Of a stretch of DNA of 64,000 nucleotides, positions 43,519 to 52,928 are shown piece after piece (position 1 is the stretch's first letter; each line of letters opens with the position of its first letter). Position numbers and translations under genes: made by a program. The notes beneath the pieces were generated by a model. It searched no databases and was not told where the DNA came from. It saw only the letters and a program-made list of their open reading frames with translations. The stretch is from contig JAIOSV010000016.1 in the NCBI GenBank assembly GCA_021107435.1, positions 1 through 64,000 on the forward strand, in the 5' to 3' direction. Origin of the DNA: Candidatus Sabulitectum sp. GTDB taxonomy: Bacteria > Fermentibacterota > Fermentibacteria > Fermentibacterales > JCC-6.

Positions 43519-44076
43519 TTACCAGATAATTTCAGACACAAATCCTATCACAAGAATGATTAATATAGTCGCGTGTACCCAATACTTCTTACATATTGCA
43601 AGTGTTATTGTCATGGCTGGAAGGGCAGAAACAGCTAGTAAGGTCAATACGTTAAAGTGGTCTGCTTGATGGAGTAATTTAATGAAATTGATCAACAGAG
43701 ACAAAATCACAACACCACTCATTAATCCCCAGAAATATCTGTGATTCTCAAAATAGTAGCTCTTTAGATCAATCCCACTCCCTTCAACCGCATCCGGCAA
43801 AGCAGCTGAGACCAGCAGATATGTTAGAAACAGCCAGTGTCCGTATGCTACGAAGAAAAACATATTCATCGAATCAGTACTACCCTCAGCAGGCAATAAA
43901 CCCCACCAATTATTCAGAATTGTTAAAAATAAGTACCATGCAGCCAACAGCGGCAGCCAGTGCCATTTAACAGTTTTTCCAGCCCTGATCAGTTTATGAA
44001 TACTTAAAAACAGATCAGTCAGCATCAGTCCATACACTATGGTAAATAGCGTAATCACAATATCATACTTTGACAT
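43519..44076 (-). CDS. Integral membrane protein, unknown
   Basis: This 185-residue protein starts at ATG 44076 with GGGGGA seven bases upstream. Six membrane helices are visible (ITLFTIVYGLMLTDLFLSI, WLPLLAAWYLFLTILNNWW, FFFVAYGHWLFLTYLLVSA, GLMSGVVILSLLINFI, LLAVSALPAMTITLAI, ATILIILVIGFVSEI). No catalytic motif or family is recognised. It precedes the small membrane gene at 43112. Confidence 0.6.
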   Translation of the reverse strand: MSKYDIVITLFTIVYGLMLTDLFLSIHKLIRAGKTVKWHWLPLLAAWYLFLTILNNWWGLLPAEGSTDSMNMFFFVAYGHWLFLTYLLVSAALPDAVEGSGIDLKSYYFENHRYFWGLMSGVVILSLLINFIKLLHQADHFNVLTLLAVSALPAMTITLAICKKYWVHATILIILVIGFVSEIIW

Positions 44077-44205
44077 GGTCAATCCCCCGGCGTTCCACCA
44101 CATTATAATTGACCAGAGTCCATAAGTCTTGACTCTCAGGAAGCGTCACTTTACGCTGAACGGGGAAGGTTGCCCTCCCTCGTTGCTGATATCTTCAGTG
44201 CCGCT

Positions 44206-45330
44206 TTACTTTGCAGCTGCTTCCATGAGGATCTGAGCTATTTCAGGGCGGGTAAACTCAGGAGGAGGAAGTATTCCGTCATTCAGCATGGCTCTTACCT
44301 TCTTGCCCGAAAGGAATACTCTGTCCGCACCGGTATGAGGACATGTCCTTGCCGTGGCCATACCATTGCAGGCATTGCAGTAGAAGGCATGCTCAAACTT
44401 CAGAGGAATGATATCTATCTCTTCCGCCGTAAATTTATCAAATATCACCTGGGCATCAAATGTACCGTAGTAATCACCCACTCCCGCATGATCTCTTCCA
44501 ACGATAAAGTGCGTACATCCGTAGTTTTTTCTGAGTAACGCATGAAAAATGGCCTCACGGGGGCCGGCGTAGCGCATGGCTGCCGGGAAGACGCTGAGAG
44601 CGGTGCGGTCTGAAGGGTAGTACTTCTCAAGAATGGTCTCGTAGCATCTCATTCTTACATCTGCCGGAATGTCATCTGCTTTTGTGGCTCCTACAAGGGG
44701 GTGAATCAGCAGACCGTCAACCATTTCAAGTGAAACCTTCTGCAGATACTCGTGTGCCCTGTGAATAGGGTTTCTTGTCTGAAATGCAACAATGGTCTTC
44801 CAGCCCTTTTCATTGAAGAGGGCTCTTGTTTCCTCGGGAATAAGTCTGTGATCTCTGAAAGGTTCTTCGTCACGAAGATCCATAGCGCTGATATCTCCGC
44901 CAATGTATTTGCCCGAGAGAGTCTTTAAATACTGAACACCGGGATGACCATCATCATCTGTCAGAAGGGTTTCTTTTGCCTCATGCATAAGGTCGGCAGT
45001 GAAGATGTCCGCAACTTTCATCATACCGCGAACACTGCCGTCGTACTTGAGAACAACTGTATCGCCAACAGAAACCCGGGGATCCTCTTCTTTCATAGAG
45101 AAAACAACCGGAAGGCTCCAGACAATACCGTTTTGAAGACGCATTTTCTCCACAACCGAGTTATAGTCAGCCCCTGTCATGAAACCCTCAAGAGGGCTCA
45201 TTGCTCCGCAGCTTATCATCTCAAGATCATTCTTCTCGCGTTCATTCAAAGTCAGAGTTACAGTGTTTTCGGGAAGCTGATCTTTCGTGATTATTCTGCT
45301 GACCAGTTTTCCTCCGTGGGGCTGTATCAT
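44206..45330 (-). CDS. sat: Sulfate adenylyltransferase (ATP sulfurylase)
   Basis: This 374-residue enzyme makes adenosine 5'-phosphosulfate from sulfate and ATP, or the reverse. It is the homomeric form seen in archaea and sulfate-metabolising bacteria. Motifs are SCGAMSPLEGFMTG, FQTRNPIHRAHEYLQ (the HxxH-type ATP site), HPLVGATKADDIP, GRDHAGVGDYYGTFDAQ, and a zinc-type FYCNACNGMATARTCPH. AGGAGG precedes the ATG. No APS kinase, APS reductase or sulfite reductase gene is nearby, so whether it serves assimilation or energy metabolism is open. Confidence 0.93.
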   Translation of the reverse strand: MIQPHGGKLVSRIITKDQLPENTVTLTLNEREKNDLEMISCGAMSPLEGFMTGADYNSVVEKMRLQNGIVWSLPVVFSMKEEDPRVSVGDTVVLKYDGSVRGMMKVADIFTADLMHEAKETLLTDDDGHPGVQYLKTLSGKYIGGDISAMDLRDEEPFRDHRLIPEETRALFNEKGWKTIVAFQTRNPIHRAHEYLQKVSLEMVDGLLIHPLVGATKADDIPADVRMRCYETILEKYYPSDRTALSVFPAAMRYAGPREAIFHALLRKNYGCTHFIVGRDHAGVGDYYGTFDAQVIFDKFTAEEIDIIPLKFEHAFYCNACNGMATARTCPHTGADRVFLSGKKVRAMLNDGILPPPEFTRPEIAQILMEAAAK

Positions 45331-45358
45331 TGTTTCCTCCTGTTTTCAGATTAATTCT

Positions 45359-45967
45359 TCAGTGTAAGTTCACCTGCGGCATATACTTTTCACTTGCCAG
45401 GGAGCGGCCGGCCGCTCCCTGATCCAGAAGATCCCGAATGACCGCCTCAAGGGGGATGCACTGCCAATCCTCATAGTAGCGGGCAGCAACTCTGGCTGTT
45501 GCATCAATTACCAGAACCCCCGGTAATGCCCGTATACCAAAGGCGCCCATGGCAAGGCTGTCAGGGTCAGCAAGCACTGGAAAGTCTATCTGCCACTGGC
45601 TGACCAGAGAATCCGCAGTGGCAATTTCTCTTCCAGCTAAAACAACGAGACCGAATACTGGCTGGTCATGAAAAATGTTGTTCAGCTCGGCAAAGCGGGT
45701 TAGATCCTCAAGGTCAGACAGAGTATTGAAATCGTTGAAAAGAACAACAACAACATGCCCTCTGAGTTGACCGTACAAGCTGAGAGACTCGGCAGTATTG
45801 AACCAGACACCTTCCGGAAAATCACTGGCAATATCCATACGCCCTGCGGGTCGCCGAGTTGGACTCTGCCTGAAAAGAAAACCTGCGATGAGAGTAAAGA
45901 TTATCACCCCAACGGCAAAGAGAATAGTCCCTTTTATCTGTTCTCTCTTGTACTCCGAATCTTTCAT
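45359..45967 (-). CDS. Membrane-anchored thioredoxin-fold protein
   Basis: This 202-residue protein (ATG 45967; a TTG at 45991 is possible) has one N-terminal membrane helix (GTILFAVGVIIFTLIAGFLF). The periplasmic domain has a redoxin-like pattern: LSLYGQLRGHVVVVLFNDFNTLSDLEDLTRF, FPVLADPDSLAMGAFGIRALPGVLVID (with the cis-Pro region). The usual CxxC is replaced by NDFNTL, so it is unlikely to be a disulfide oxidoreductase and may be a binding or chaperone variant. It precedes sat by 28 bases on the opposite side of the operon order (lipoprotein, this gene, sat). Confidence 0.62.
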   Translation of the reverse strand: MKDSEYKREQIKGTILFAVGVIIFTLIAGFLFRQSPTRRPAGRMDIASDFPEGVWFNTAESLSLYGQLRGHVVVVLFNDFNTLSDLEDLTRFAELNNIFHDQPVFGLVVLAGREIATADSLVSQWQIDFPVLADPDSLAMGAFGIRALPGVLVIDATARVAARYYEDWQCIPLEAVIRDLLDQGAAGRSLASEKYMPQVNLH

Positions 45968-46014
45968 ATCTCTTTTGAATTGCTTAAGCAAATGCCGGGA
46001 CTCCCATTATTTCC

Positions 46015-46509
46015 TCATTCCGCTGGCGTTTCCGGAGGGGGTGTGAGGGTTGTAAGATCTAGCAGCCAATGATCTTCCACCAGTTTTACCGGAATAATCT
46101 GCGATCCTTCAGAAGTAGCGATTGTCACAAGAGCAGTGGTAGAGTCTACAAGTTGAACTCCGCGCACAGAGCTGGAAAGCTCTGCTGTTTCAGGGGCATC
46201 CTCTACCATTCTAGAGAAAAGCATCTCGCCATCCAGGGAGATAAACTCCTCTTCAGTGACCGGAACAGACAATGTGGAAAGAAACTCTGTACTCTCTGTG
46301 TAGCCAAAGCGCTGAATAACTGCCGCAGTAGAATCCCAGGCTGCCTGTGTCTCAGGCGTAAGCATCTGCCATGCGTCTGACCACAGGGAATCTGCCAAAG
46401 CTGTCTTAAACGCTTTAACGGAATCGGACGCGGGGTGATTACCGCATCCGGTCCCTGTGACAAAAATCGCGAAAGCTGCAAGAGTAAGAAGCAGATTTCT
46501 AAAGAGCAT
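46015..46509 (-). CDS. Lipoprotein, unknown
   Basis: This 164-residue protein has a lipoprotein signal (LLLTLAAFAIFVTGTGC) and a mature domain of helix-strand composition (FKTALADSLWSDAWQMLTPETQAAWD; GVQLVDSTTALVTIATSEGSQIIPVKLVEDHWLLDL). The pattern resembles NTF2-like 'DUF4878/SnoaL' lipoproteins that have an accessory or binding role, but this is only a fold guess. It overlaps the end of the DUF1015 gene by 11 bases. Confidence 0.6.
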   Translation of the reverse strand: MLFRNLLLTLAAFAIFVTGTGCGNHPASDSVKAFKTALADSLWSDAWQMLTPETQAAWDSTAAVIQRFGYTESTEFLSTLSVPVTEEEFISLDGEMLFSRMVEDAPETAELSSSVRGVQLVDSTTALVTIATSEGSQIIPVKLVEDHWLLDLTTLTPPPETPAE

Positions 46510-47737
46510 GCACTACCAGTCCACTTCTGAGTTTAGGTTCAAACCAGGTCGACTTCGGAGGCATAACATTTCCGCTGTCAGCAACTGCGATAAGCTGATC
46601 CACCGATGTGGGGTACATGGAGAAGGCCACCGAATATTTTCCGGAGTTCACAAGTTTCTCCAGCTCTGTAGTCCCACGTATGCCGCCTACAAATTTGATA
46701 TGGGTTGCGGTTCTGGGGTTATCCACACCAAGAACCGGCTGAAGGAGATTCTCCTGAAGAATGCTGGCATCAAGGCTTTTTACCGGATCATCTTTCGGGA
46801 ATGTGTCGGCAAGTGGTTTGATTGTGTACCAGTTACTATCCAGGTACATGCTGAATTCCTGGTTTCTTGAAGGCTCCCGGGCTCCTGTCTTTTCGACAGA
46901 AAACTTCTTCGAAACCTCTTCAATGAACTGCACGGGGGTTCTGCCCTTCAGATCCTGAACCGCACGATTGTAAGCAAGTATTTTCATCTGACTCTTGGGA
47001 AATATCACAGCAAGAAAATAGTTGTACTCTTCGCTGCCTGAATGTCCGGGATTTGCGTCTTTTCTCCGTCTGGCGATTATGGCACCGGAAGCACTTCTGT
47101 GATGGCCGTCAGCTACATAAAGGAAAGGAATGTCGCTTTTGAAAAACTCGCTGATTCTTCTGTTGGTTTCTTCATCAGTGATAACCCAAAAAGTGTGTTG
47201 AATCCCGTCATCAGCTGCAAAATCATACTCAGGTTCTCCGTCACAAACGGACTGCTGAATGGTATCAAGATTATTAAGATCCGGATATGTAAGAAACACC
47301 GGTCCGCATTGCGCGTTCTGAGTTTCGATGTGGCGAATACGATCTTCTTCTTTTTCTTTCCTTGTAAATTCGTGTTTTTTTATAATATTGTTATCGTAAT
47401 CTTCTGCTGAAACAGAAGCTACGAGACCTGTCTGGGAATGATTACCCATAATCTGACGGTAAAAGTAGAAACATGGTTTAACGTCCTGCACCATAAGGCC
47501 ATCCTCCATCAGGCGACGAAGGTTCCGTGCTCCCTGCTGATAAACCTCCGCGCTGTACAGATCTATCTCAGAGGGAAGATCGACTTCAGGCTTTACAACC
47601 CGAAGAAAGCTCAACGGATTATCCTTTACCAGATTTCTGGCCTCATTGGAATCAAGTACATCGTAAGGAGGAGAAGCAATCTTCTCGGCGAATTCTCTGC
47701 TGGGCCTTAAGCCCCTGAATGGTCTAACTACTGACAT
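46499..47737 (-). CDS. DUF1015-family protein
   Basis: This 412-residue protein matches DUF1015 (PF06245) throughout: RPFRGLRPSREFAEKIASPPYDVLDSNEAR at the N-terminus, NPLSFLRVVKPEVD, HEFTRKEKEEDRIRHIETQNAQCGPVFLTY, FLYVADGHHRSASG, and the late FVGGIRGTTELEKLVNSG. GGAGG precedes the ATG. Family members are widespread in anaerobes and are annotated as conserved hypothetical; the His/Asp/Glu residues in KHEFTR and DGHHR suggest a nucleotide or metal site (inference). Confidence 0.9.
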   Translation of the reverse strand: MSVVRPFRGLRPSREFAEKIASPPYDVLDSNEARNLVKDNPLSFLRVVKPEVDLPSEIDLYSAEVYQQGARNLRRLMEDGLMVQDVKPCFYFYRQIMGNHSQTGLVASVSAEDYDNNIIKKHEFTRKEKEEDRIRHIETQNAQCGPVFLTYPDLNNLDTIQQSVCDGEPEYDFAADDGIQHTFWVITDEETNRRISEFFKSDIPFLYVADGHHRSASGAIIARRRKDANPGHSGSEEYNYFLAVIFPKSQMKILAYNRAVQDLKGRTPVQFIEEVSKKFSVEKTGAREPSRNQEFSMYLDSNWYTIKPLADTFPKDDPVKSLDASILQENLLQPVLGVDNPRTATHIKFVGGIRGTTELEKLVNSGKYSVAFSMYPTSVDQLIAVADSGNVMPPKSTWFEPKLRSGLVVHAL

Positions 47738-47755
47738 TTCTATTTTCCTCCGGTA

Positions 47756-48736
47756 TCAGTTCAGTCGAGCCAGCTCGGCTTCAACCATTTCCCTTACAAG
47801 GGAAGCGAAGTCTGTTTCAGGTTTCCACCCCAGAACTTTTCTAGCCTTTGCGGAATCTCCGCGCAAAGCATCAACCTCGGTAGGCCTCATGTAACGGGGA
47901 TCGGTTACAACATAATCGTGCCAATCAAGCTGAAGATGGCTGAATGCCTCCTCCAGAAAATCTCTAACAGAATGCATTTTGCCTGTGGCAATCACATAAT
48001 CATCGGGTGTGGACTGCTGAAGCATAAGATACATAGCCTTTACATAATCCCTTGCGTGTCCCCAGTCGCGTTTCGCGTCAAGGTTTCCCAGACTGAGCTT
48101 TTTGCTGAGGCCCTTTTTAATCCTTACTGCTTCTATTGCTATTTTTCTTGATACGAAGTTCTCTCCCCGCCTGGGAGACTCATGGTTGAAGAGAATCCCG
48201 CTGGAGGCATGCATGTTGTAGCCCTCTCTGTAGTTGACGACCATCCAGTGAGCGCAGAGTTTCGCGGCGGCGTAAGGACTTCTCGGTTTGAAACATGTAC
48301 TCTCGTTCTGAGGAGGGGGGCTGGAACCGAAAAGTTCGCTGGTGGAAGCCTGGTAAAACCTTGAACTTCCTGCCATTCCAGTTTCCCGCAAAGCGTCCAG
48401 CAGTCTGACCACTCCGATGGCATCCACATCACAGGTGTACTCAGGCACCTTGAAAGAAATACCCACGTGGCTCTGAGCTGCAAGATTATATACTTCATCG
48501 GGTTCTGTTTTTTCGATTATTCTGTTCAACGCGCTGGAATCCGTCATGTCGCCGTAGTGAAGAAACAGAGTTGTTCCATAAATTTCTTTATTCTGTATCA
48601 AGTGTTCAAGTCGACTGCGATTGAAACTGCTTGACCTGCGTACTATTCCGTGAACCAGGTATCCTTTCCCCAGAAGCAGTTCCGTAAGATAAGACCCGTC
48701 CTGACCGGTTATACCGGTTATCAGAGCTTTCTTCAA
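47756..48736 (-). CDS. gmd: GDP-mannose 4,6-dehydratase
   Basis: This 326-residue extended SDR enzyme converts GDP-mannose to GDP-4-keto-6-deoxymannose. Signature segments are [95 protein letters not shown] (Tyr-x3-Lys), [16 protein letters not shown] and [18 protein letters not shown]. The start is TTG 48736 with AAAGGA seven bases upstream. The reductase-like enzyme at 22878 could use its product. Confidence 0.93.
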   Translation of the reverse strand: MKKALITGITGQDGSYLTELLLGKGYLVHGIVRRSSSFNRSRLEHLIQNKEIYGTTLFLHYGDMTDSSALNRIIEKTEPDEVYNLAAQSHVGISFKVPEYTCDVDAIGVVRLLDALRETGMAGSSRFYQASTSELFGSSPPPQNESTCFKPRSPYAAAKLCAHWMVVNYREGYNMHASSGILFNHESPRRGENFVSRKIAIEAVRIKKGLSKKLSLGNLDAKRDWGHARDYVKAMYLMLQQSTPDDYVIATGKMHSVRDFLEEAFSHLQLDWHDYVVTDPRYMRPTEVDALRGDSAKARKVLGWKPETDFASLVREMVEAELARLN

Positions 48737-48786
48737 ACTATTCGTCCTTTCACTGAGGGGAAACTAACGGTAAGATAATACGATAT

Positions 48787-49521
48787 TTATTTGTTGACAA
48801 AATCCCGGTTAAGCATTCTCTTCAGGTCTCTTCTTTCTATGAAATACCGTGGATCAAGTACCTTTGTTCCGGTCTGTTTCATGTGCTTCTTCCACGGTTT
48901 TGCGCTCATGCCTGCTTCCATTGCAGAAGTTGCGCCCTCAAACAGTATACGCCATCGCCACTCTGCTTCACCACAGGTCCAATCAGTCAGCAGGGTCGGC
49001 AGAGCCTGAGGGTCTCCACCTCTGAGCACTTTCTCAAGAATGGCAATCTCCCGCCAGGGTGAAACAGATGGAAGTGATTCCTGTGCCGATTCCTCTCCCA
49101 TAAGACGACGGGCTCTGTTGCGAAGTAAATCCATGGGAGCCATCTCAAGACATCGGCAATAATCTCCCCTGGCCTCAGCCAGCAGGAAAAGCGGACCCGC
49201 CGCAAGTGAAAAGGCCTTATCCAGTTTCCCCGTACTGAGACATATGCGGTGAGCCTCTGTAAATTCTTTTTCGGAAGCACGCCAGTGAAATGATCTGGCA
49301 AGTATATCCGCAAGAAATGCCCGCTCGCTGCTTCCTTCAGGATTCATCCTAACCAGTGAAGTCGCCGCAGATATGGCCAATTCTTTCTGATCAAGCACAA
49401 GAAGCAGGTTCGCTTCCCGTCGCTTCAGAGAGGCTCTTTTCACTGGATCATTTTCAGCCTTCACCCTGTTCCTGATGATCAGCAGTTGACGACCGGCATT
49501 TCTTGTCGTATTAGGTGCCAT
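48787..49521 (-). CDS. Helical TPR-like protein, unknown
   Basis: This 244-residue protein is almost entirely alpha-helical and charged, with TPR-like spacing (LDQKELAISAATSLVRMNPEGSSERAFLADI; RSFHWRASEKEFTEAHRICLSTGKLDKAFSLA). No signal peptide or catalytic motif is seen. The end (KHMKQTGTKVLDPRYFIERRDLKRML) is basic. The ATG at 49521 has no evident ribosome site; it lies 26 bases from the divergent eIF2B-like gene, so the two may share a control region. Confidence 0.55.
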   Translation of the reverse strand: MAPNTTRNAGRQLLIIRNRVKAENDPVKRASLKRREANLLLVLDQKELAISAATSLVRMNPEGSSERAFLADILARSFHWRASEKEFTEAHRICLSTGKLDKAFSLAAGPLFLLAEARGDYCRCLEMAPMDLLRNRARRLMGEESAQESLPSVSPWREIAILEKVLRGGDPQALPTLLTDWTCGEAEWRWRILFEGATSAMEAGMSAKPWKKHMKQTGTKVLDPRYFIERRDLKRMLNRDFVNK

Positions 49522-49547
49522 AATTGGAGAAAGGAGTCTCTTTTCTT

Positions 49548-50321
49548 ATGAGTGATTTGCTTGACAAACTAACTGACGACCCAACATCCGGAGCTTCCGG
49601 AATATACATAAAAATTCTGAACCATATAGTTCTGGGATATCTTAAAGGTACAGACCTGCCGGATCTTATCCGGGCAAAAGCAGGAGATATGATCTCATTG
49701 AATTATCTGGCCAACCACCTGCAGGCAGTGCCTCTCTTCCAACAGAAAGAAATAGCCAAAGAACTCCAGAAAGAGGTCAGGGCTAATTCATCCGCAGCCG
49801 GAATTCAACTGTACAAGGGGTTGGCCAACTCAAAAAACATCATTCTCTGCCACTCCAACAGCGGCAGTGTTCTTCGCGCTCTTGAGCACAGAAAAAATCG
49901 GATTGAAACTGTCTATCAGACACACTCCAAACCGGGGGAAGAAGGTCGGGAGGCAGCAAAATTACTCAAGACCAACGGATTCCATGTTAAACTGATAGCC
50001 GACTCCAGAATTCCTGCGGCTGTTAAAGAGGGTGCGGTACCCGTTCTGGGGGCTGACTGCGTAACCCAGACATTCTTTGTCAATAAAATTGGTTCCGCCT
50101 CTATTGTGGAAAAAGCACTGGAAGCAGGAATCACACCAATTGTGGTAGTTGGCTCCGAGAAAACATGCACTGAAAAAACTTACGGTGGCAGGCCCAACGG
50201 CGAACTGTTTGAAAGAATACCACTGGACAAAATCAGACTGATTGTTGGAAGTTCCACTTACAGAATGCCAAGAGATCGCAAACGTCTCTGCAGAATGCTG
50301 GAAGAGACGGACAAAAGGTAA
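49548..50321 (+). CDS. eIF2B alpha/beta/delta-like protein
   Basis: This 257-residue protein (ATG 49548; AAGGAG eleven bases upstream) matches the IF-2B family (PF01008), which includes eIF2B regulatory subunits, MtnA and ribose-1,5-bisphosphate isomerase. Marks are NIILCHSNSGSVLRAL, TVYQTHSKPGEEGREAAKLL, VKLIADSRIPAAVKEGAVPVLGADCVTQTFFVNKIGSASI and TPIVVVGSEKTCTE. It is probably a phosphosugar isomerase or a nucleotide/sugar-phosphate binding protein, not a translation factor (inference). It is the first gene of an operon with the AddB/AddA-like pair. Confidence 0.82.
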   Translation: MSDLLDKLTDDPTSGASGIYIKILNHIVLGYLKGTDLPDLIRAKAGDMISLNYLANHLQAVPLFQQKEIAKELQKEVRANSSAAGIQLYKGLANSKNIILCHSNSGSVLRALEHRKNRIETVYQTHSKPGEEGREAAKLLKTNGFHVKLIADSRIPAAVKEGAVPVLGADCVTQTFFVNKIGSASIVEKALEAGITPIVVVGSEKTCTEKTYGGRPNGELFERIPLDKIRLIVGSSTYRMPRDRKRLCRMLEETDKR

Positions 50322-52928
50322 GTGGCAATCAGGTCAATTTTTCAAGGGCACTGGAGAGCTCTTGAAAAGGTCTGGCTGAAAGAATTCAATAAATCGAAGA
50401 ACCGGGAGACCGTAGCAGTTGTTACAGCAGGGCAGCCCCTGGCCGAACATCTGATGAGTATGATATCCGGTTCAGTTGCGGGAACTGGATTACTGCCGGG
50501 TTTTCCGGCACTTTCAAAGGTTCTTGCCTCCTCTGTAACAGGCATATCAATTCCAGAATCACAGTGCGTTGCTCTTGCCTGTCTGGCAGGCTACAGACCG
50601 GAGAGTGCGCCAGCGGCAGCGGCTTTCTTTGAAAAACTGATTGAAATGGGTGTATCAGCAGATATCTTCAGTGTTATTGCTCACTCCACAAAAGGTCTTC
50701 ACAGTGAAGTCCTCAGAACTTCCGATAAATTCAATTTGTACTCCTCCCGGAGGAACAAACTTCATCCCAGTTCCCCTGACAGAGTCTCCGGGGCAGGTCC
50801 AGTAAACACGCGCTGTTTCGATACCTATATGTTTTACGGTTTCTACGACCTGAACCCCGCCCAGAGAAAGTATGTCAAACAGCTTGCTGAAACCGCTGAC
50901 ATTATCTGGTTTTCTCCGGTACACCCGTCTCACCACTGGCGCGATACTTCGAAGAGAACCACGGATTTTCTCACAAATCTCAGTGTCGGTGAACTCCATC
51001 GAGTAGACGGGAGTGTACCTCTTTCCCCCCCGGCGCAGTTTTCGGAAAACATGCTGACAGGAAAAGCTCCCGGGGAAGCAAAAGGAATTGAACTGTTGCT
51101 CTGCGGTTCAGGTACCGGATTCACAAAGACAATAATGGATAAGGTAACAATCCTCAGGAAGTTGTATAAAGACCATGAGATTGCAATAATCGCTACAGGT
51201 GATGACGCGAAGCTGCTTGTGGAGCAGTTGCATATCAACGGTATTCCATCAGCGACTTCTCTGACCATCAAAGCCTCAGCCCTGCCCGCAGGAAATCTGC
51301 TGGGAACCCTGCTTCGTCTTCAAGATAATCAATTCCATCACAGGGATATAGAAAAGTTGCTCTTAACAGGTGCTATCACAATTGATCATACTCCGGACGC
51401 AGCATCTTATGCAATGAGAGCAGCGAAATCCGGGGCCAGATTCGGCCTTCAGTCGCTCAGAGAAACTGAATTCTCTTTCGCTGAAATCCTGGCTGACTAC
51501 TTTGAAAACCTTCCTTCCGAAGCCGCCCCCGAGGAATTCCTCGGAAGAACTGTACACCTTCTTGCCGCTCTTACCAATGGTTCTATCCCTGCCGTATTCG
51601 CAGAATCCATCCTTTCGGTAGGCAGTTTTGCCTTCAGACATAATGTACCCTTCTCTGTTTTCCGGGAAATGATTAATGCCGCCCTTGATGCCCCTGTCAA
51701 ACTGCAGGAATCCATCAGCGATGGTGTAGCAATTCTCTCTCCTGAGAAGGCAAGAGGCATACAGAAAAAAGCCCTGATTCTCACCGGACTTGAAGAGGGA
51801 GCCTTCCCGAGGCCAGCGGTAAATGATCCGCGACTGCCGGTCGAGGTAAAAAAGCAGCTTCAGCTTCCCTCACCGGATACAAGGGAGACCGAAGAAGCAT
51901 TTCTTTTAAGACAGCTCTTCGAAGCAGCGGAAACCGAAATATCAATGGTATGCAGAAACACCGACTCATCGGGAAGACCTGTCGCAGTCTCACCATTTAT
52001 CGCCCCCCTTCTTCAGGATGACTCTGCAGTCAAAGAAGTTCAACTCTCTGATTCACCGGTCACTGTACTCACCATACCACCCAATCCTCCTTTTCTTCTG
52101 TCCTCGGCAGAGTGTCAGCATGAGAGACTGAGATTCGATCCTGAAGCTCCCTCTCTGGACGCGGTACACTGCGGAATGATTGGAAAAGGGCTCTACTATC
52201 CCGACAGGCTCAGTGCTACTGCCCTGGAAAACTATACGCGTAACCCTTTTTCTTTTCTTATGGAAAAAATCTGGAAAGTCAGAGATTTAGAAGGATTTCC
52301 TGTGCGGTCTGAACCGGATCCTCTCACCAGGGGTTCACTGGTTCACTCCTGCGTTGAAGATGTTCTGAAAAATGGTGGTTCCGCGGCTGAGACTGTAAGA
52401 ACTATCTGCAGAAAGAAAAGGCTTATTGCACATCTTGGTTCGAAAACCCTGGCGGAAATATGGATAGAGCATCTGGTTCAGGGAATAGAAAAACTTACCG
52501 CAGACCTTGAAGAATTGCACTGGCGTTTTGTGGAAAGCGAGAAAAATCTGGAAGGAGAAATTGCCGGTCTGCCTGCGGCAGGCAGAATTGATTTGATATT
52601 TAAGAATCCGGATGGTGAATACATTGTTGCCGACTTGAAAACGGGAAAACCGAAAACAGTTCACGCCGGTAACCTCATCCGGAAAAATCTTTTCCAGCTC
52701 CCTTTCTACAGAAATCTTGCAATTCAGAACGGTTATACACCTTTATCAGAGGCGACATACATACACATTGAAGGCAATGGGAACATTACCTTCAAATCCC
52801 TGAAAAGCAACGAACTTAAAGAAATAAACGGAGAATTCGAAGAAAAGGTTCTTGAAATTGTCGAGTCCATTTCACTGGGCAGCTTCCCTGAGAATACCGG
52901 GAAGAGTAATCTGAGGTACAATAGATGA
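50322..52928 (+). CDS. addB: AddB-like nuclease subunit (PD-(D/E)XK)
   Basis: This 868-residue protein begins at GTG 50322 directly after the stop of the preceding gene. The N-terminal two-thirds is a degenerate helicase-like region without a Walker A motif. The region near 480-500 (GVAILSPEKARGIQKKALILTGLEEGAFPRP) is like helicase motifs V-VI of AddB/RexB. The last 250 residues hold the nuclease: LSATALENYTRNPFSFLMEKI, RGSLVHSCVEDVL, AGRIDLIF and IVADLKTGKP (D...DxK). The cysteines of the AddB iron-sulfur cluster are absent from NPFSF. It acts in double-strand break processing with AddA, the next gene (ATGA overlap). Confidence 0.75.
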   Translation: MAIRSIFQGHWRALEKVWLKEFNKSKNRETVAVVTAGQPLAEHLMSMISGSVAGTGLLPGFPALSKVLASSVTGISIPESQCVALACLAGYRPESAPAAAAFFEKLIEMGVSADIFSVIAHSTKGLHSEVLRTSDKFNLYSSRRNKLHPSSPDRVSGAGPVNTRCFDTYMFYGFYDLNPAQRKYVKQLAETADIIWFSPVHPSHHWRDTSKRTTDFLTNLSVGELHRVDGSVPLSPPAQFSENMLTGKAPGEAKGIELLLCGSGTGFTKTIMDKVTILRKLYKDHEIAIIATGDDAKLLVEQLHINGIPSATSLTIKASALPAGNLLGTLLRLQDNQFHHRDIEKLLLTGAITIDHTPDAASYAMRAAKSGARFGLQSLRETEFSFAEILADYFENLPSEAAPEEFLGRTVHLLAALTNGSIPAVFAESILSVGSFAFRHNVPFSVFREMINAALDAPVKLQESISDGVAILSPEKARGIQKKALILTGLEEGAFPRPAVNDPRLPVEVKKQLQLPSPDTRETEEAFLLRQLFEAAETEISMVCRNTDSSGRPVAVSPFIAPLLQDDSAVKEVQLSDSPVTVLTIPPNPPFLLSSAECQHERLRFDPEAPSLDAVHCGMIGKGLYYPDRLSATALENYTRNPFSFLMEKIWKVRDLEGFPVRSEPDPLTRGSLVHSCVEDVLKNGGSAAETVRTICRKKRLIAHLGSKTLAEIWIEHLVQGIEKLTADLEELHWRFVESEKNLEGEIAGLPAAGRIDLIFKNPDGEYIVADLKTGKPKTVHAGNLIRKNLFQLPFYRNLAIQNGYTPLSEATYIHIEGNGNITFKSLKSNELKEINGEFEEKVLEIVESISLGSFPENTGKSNLRYNR

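Noticed and set aside
44104-44205. AGAGTC...GACTCT near 44114-44135 as a terminator after sat
   Set aside because: The stem is only six bases with no T-run, so it is not supported as a terminator.
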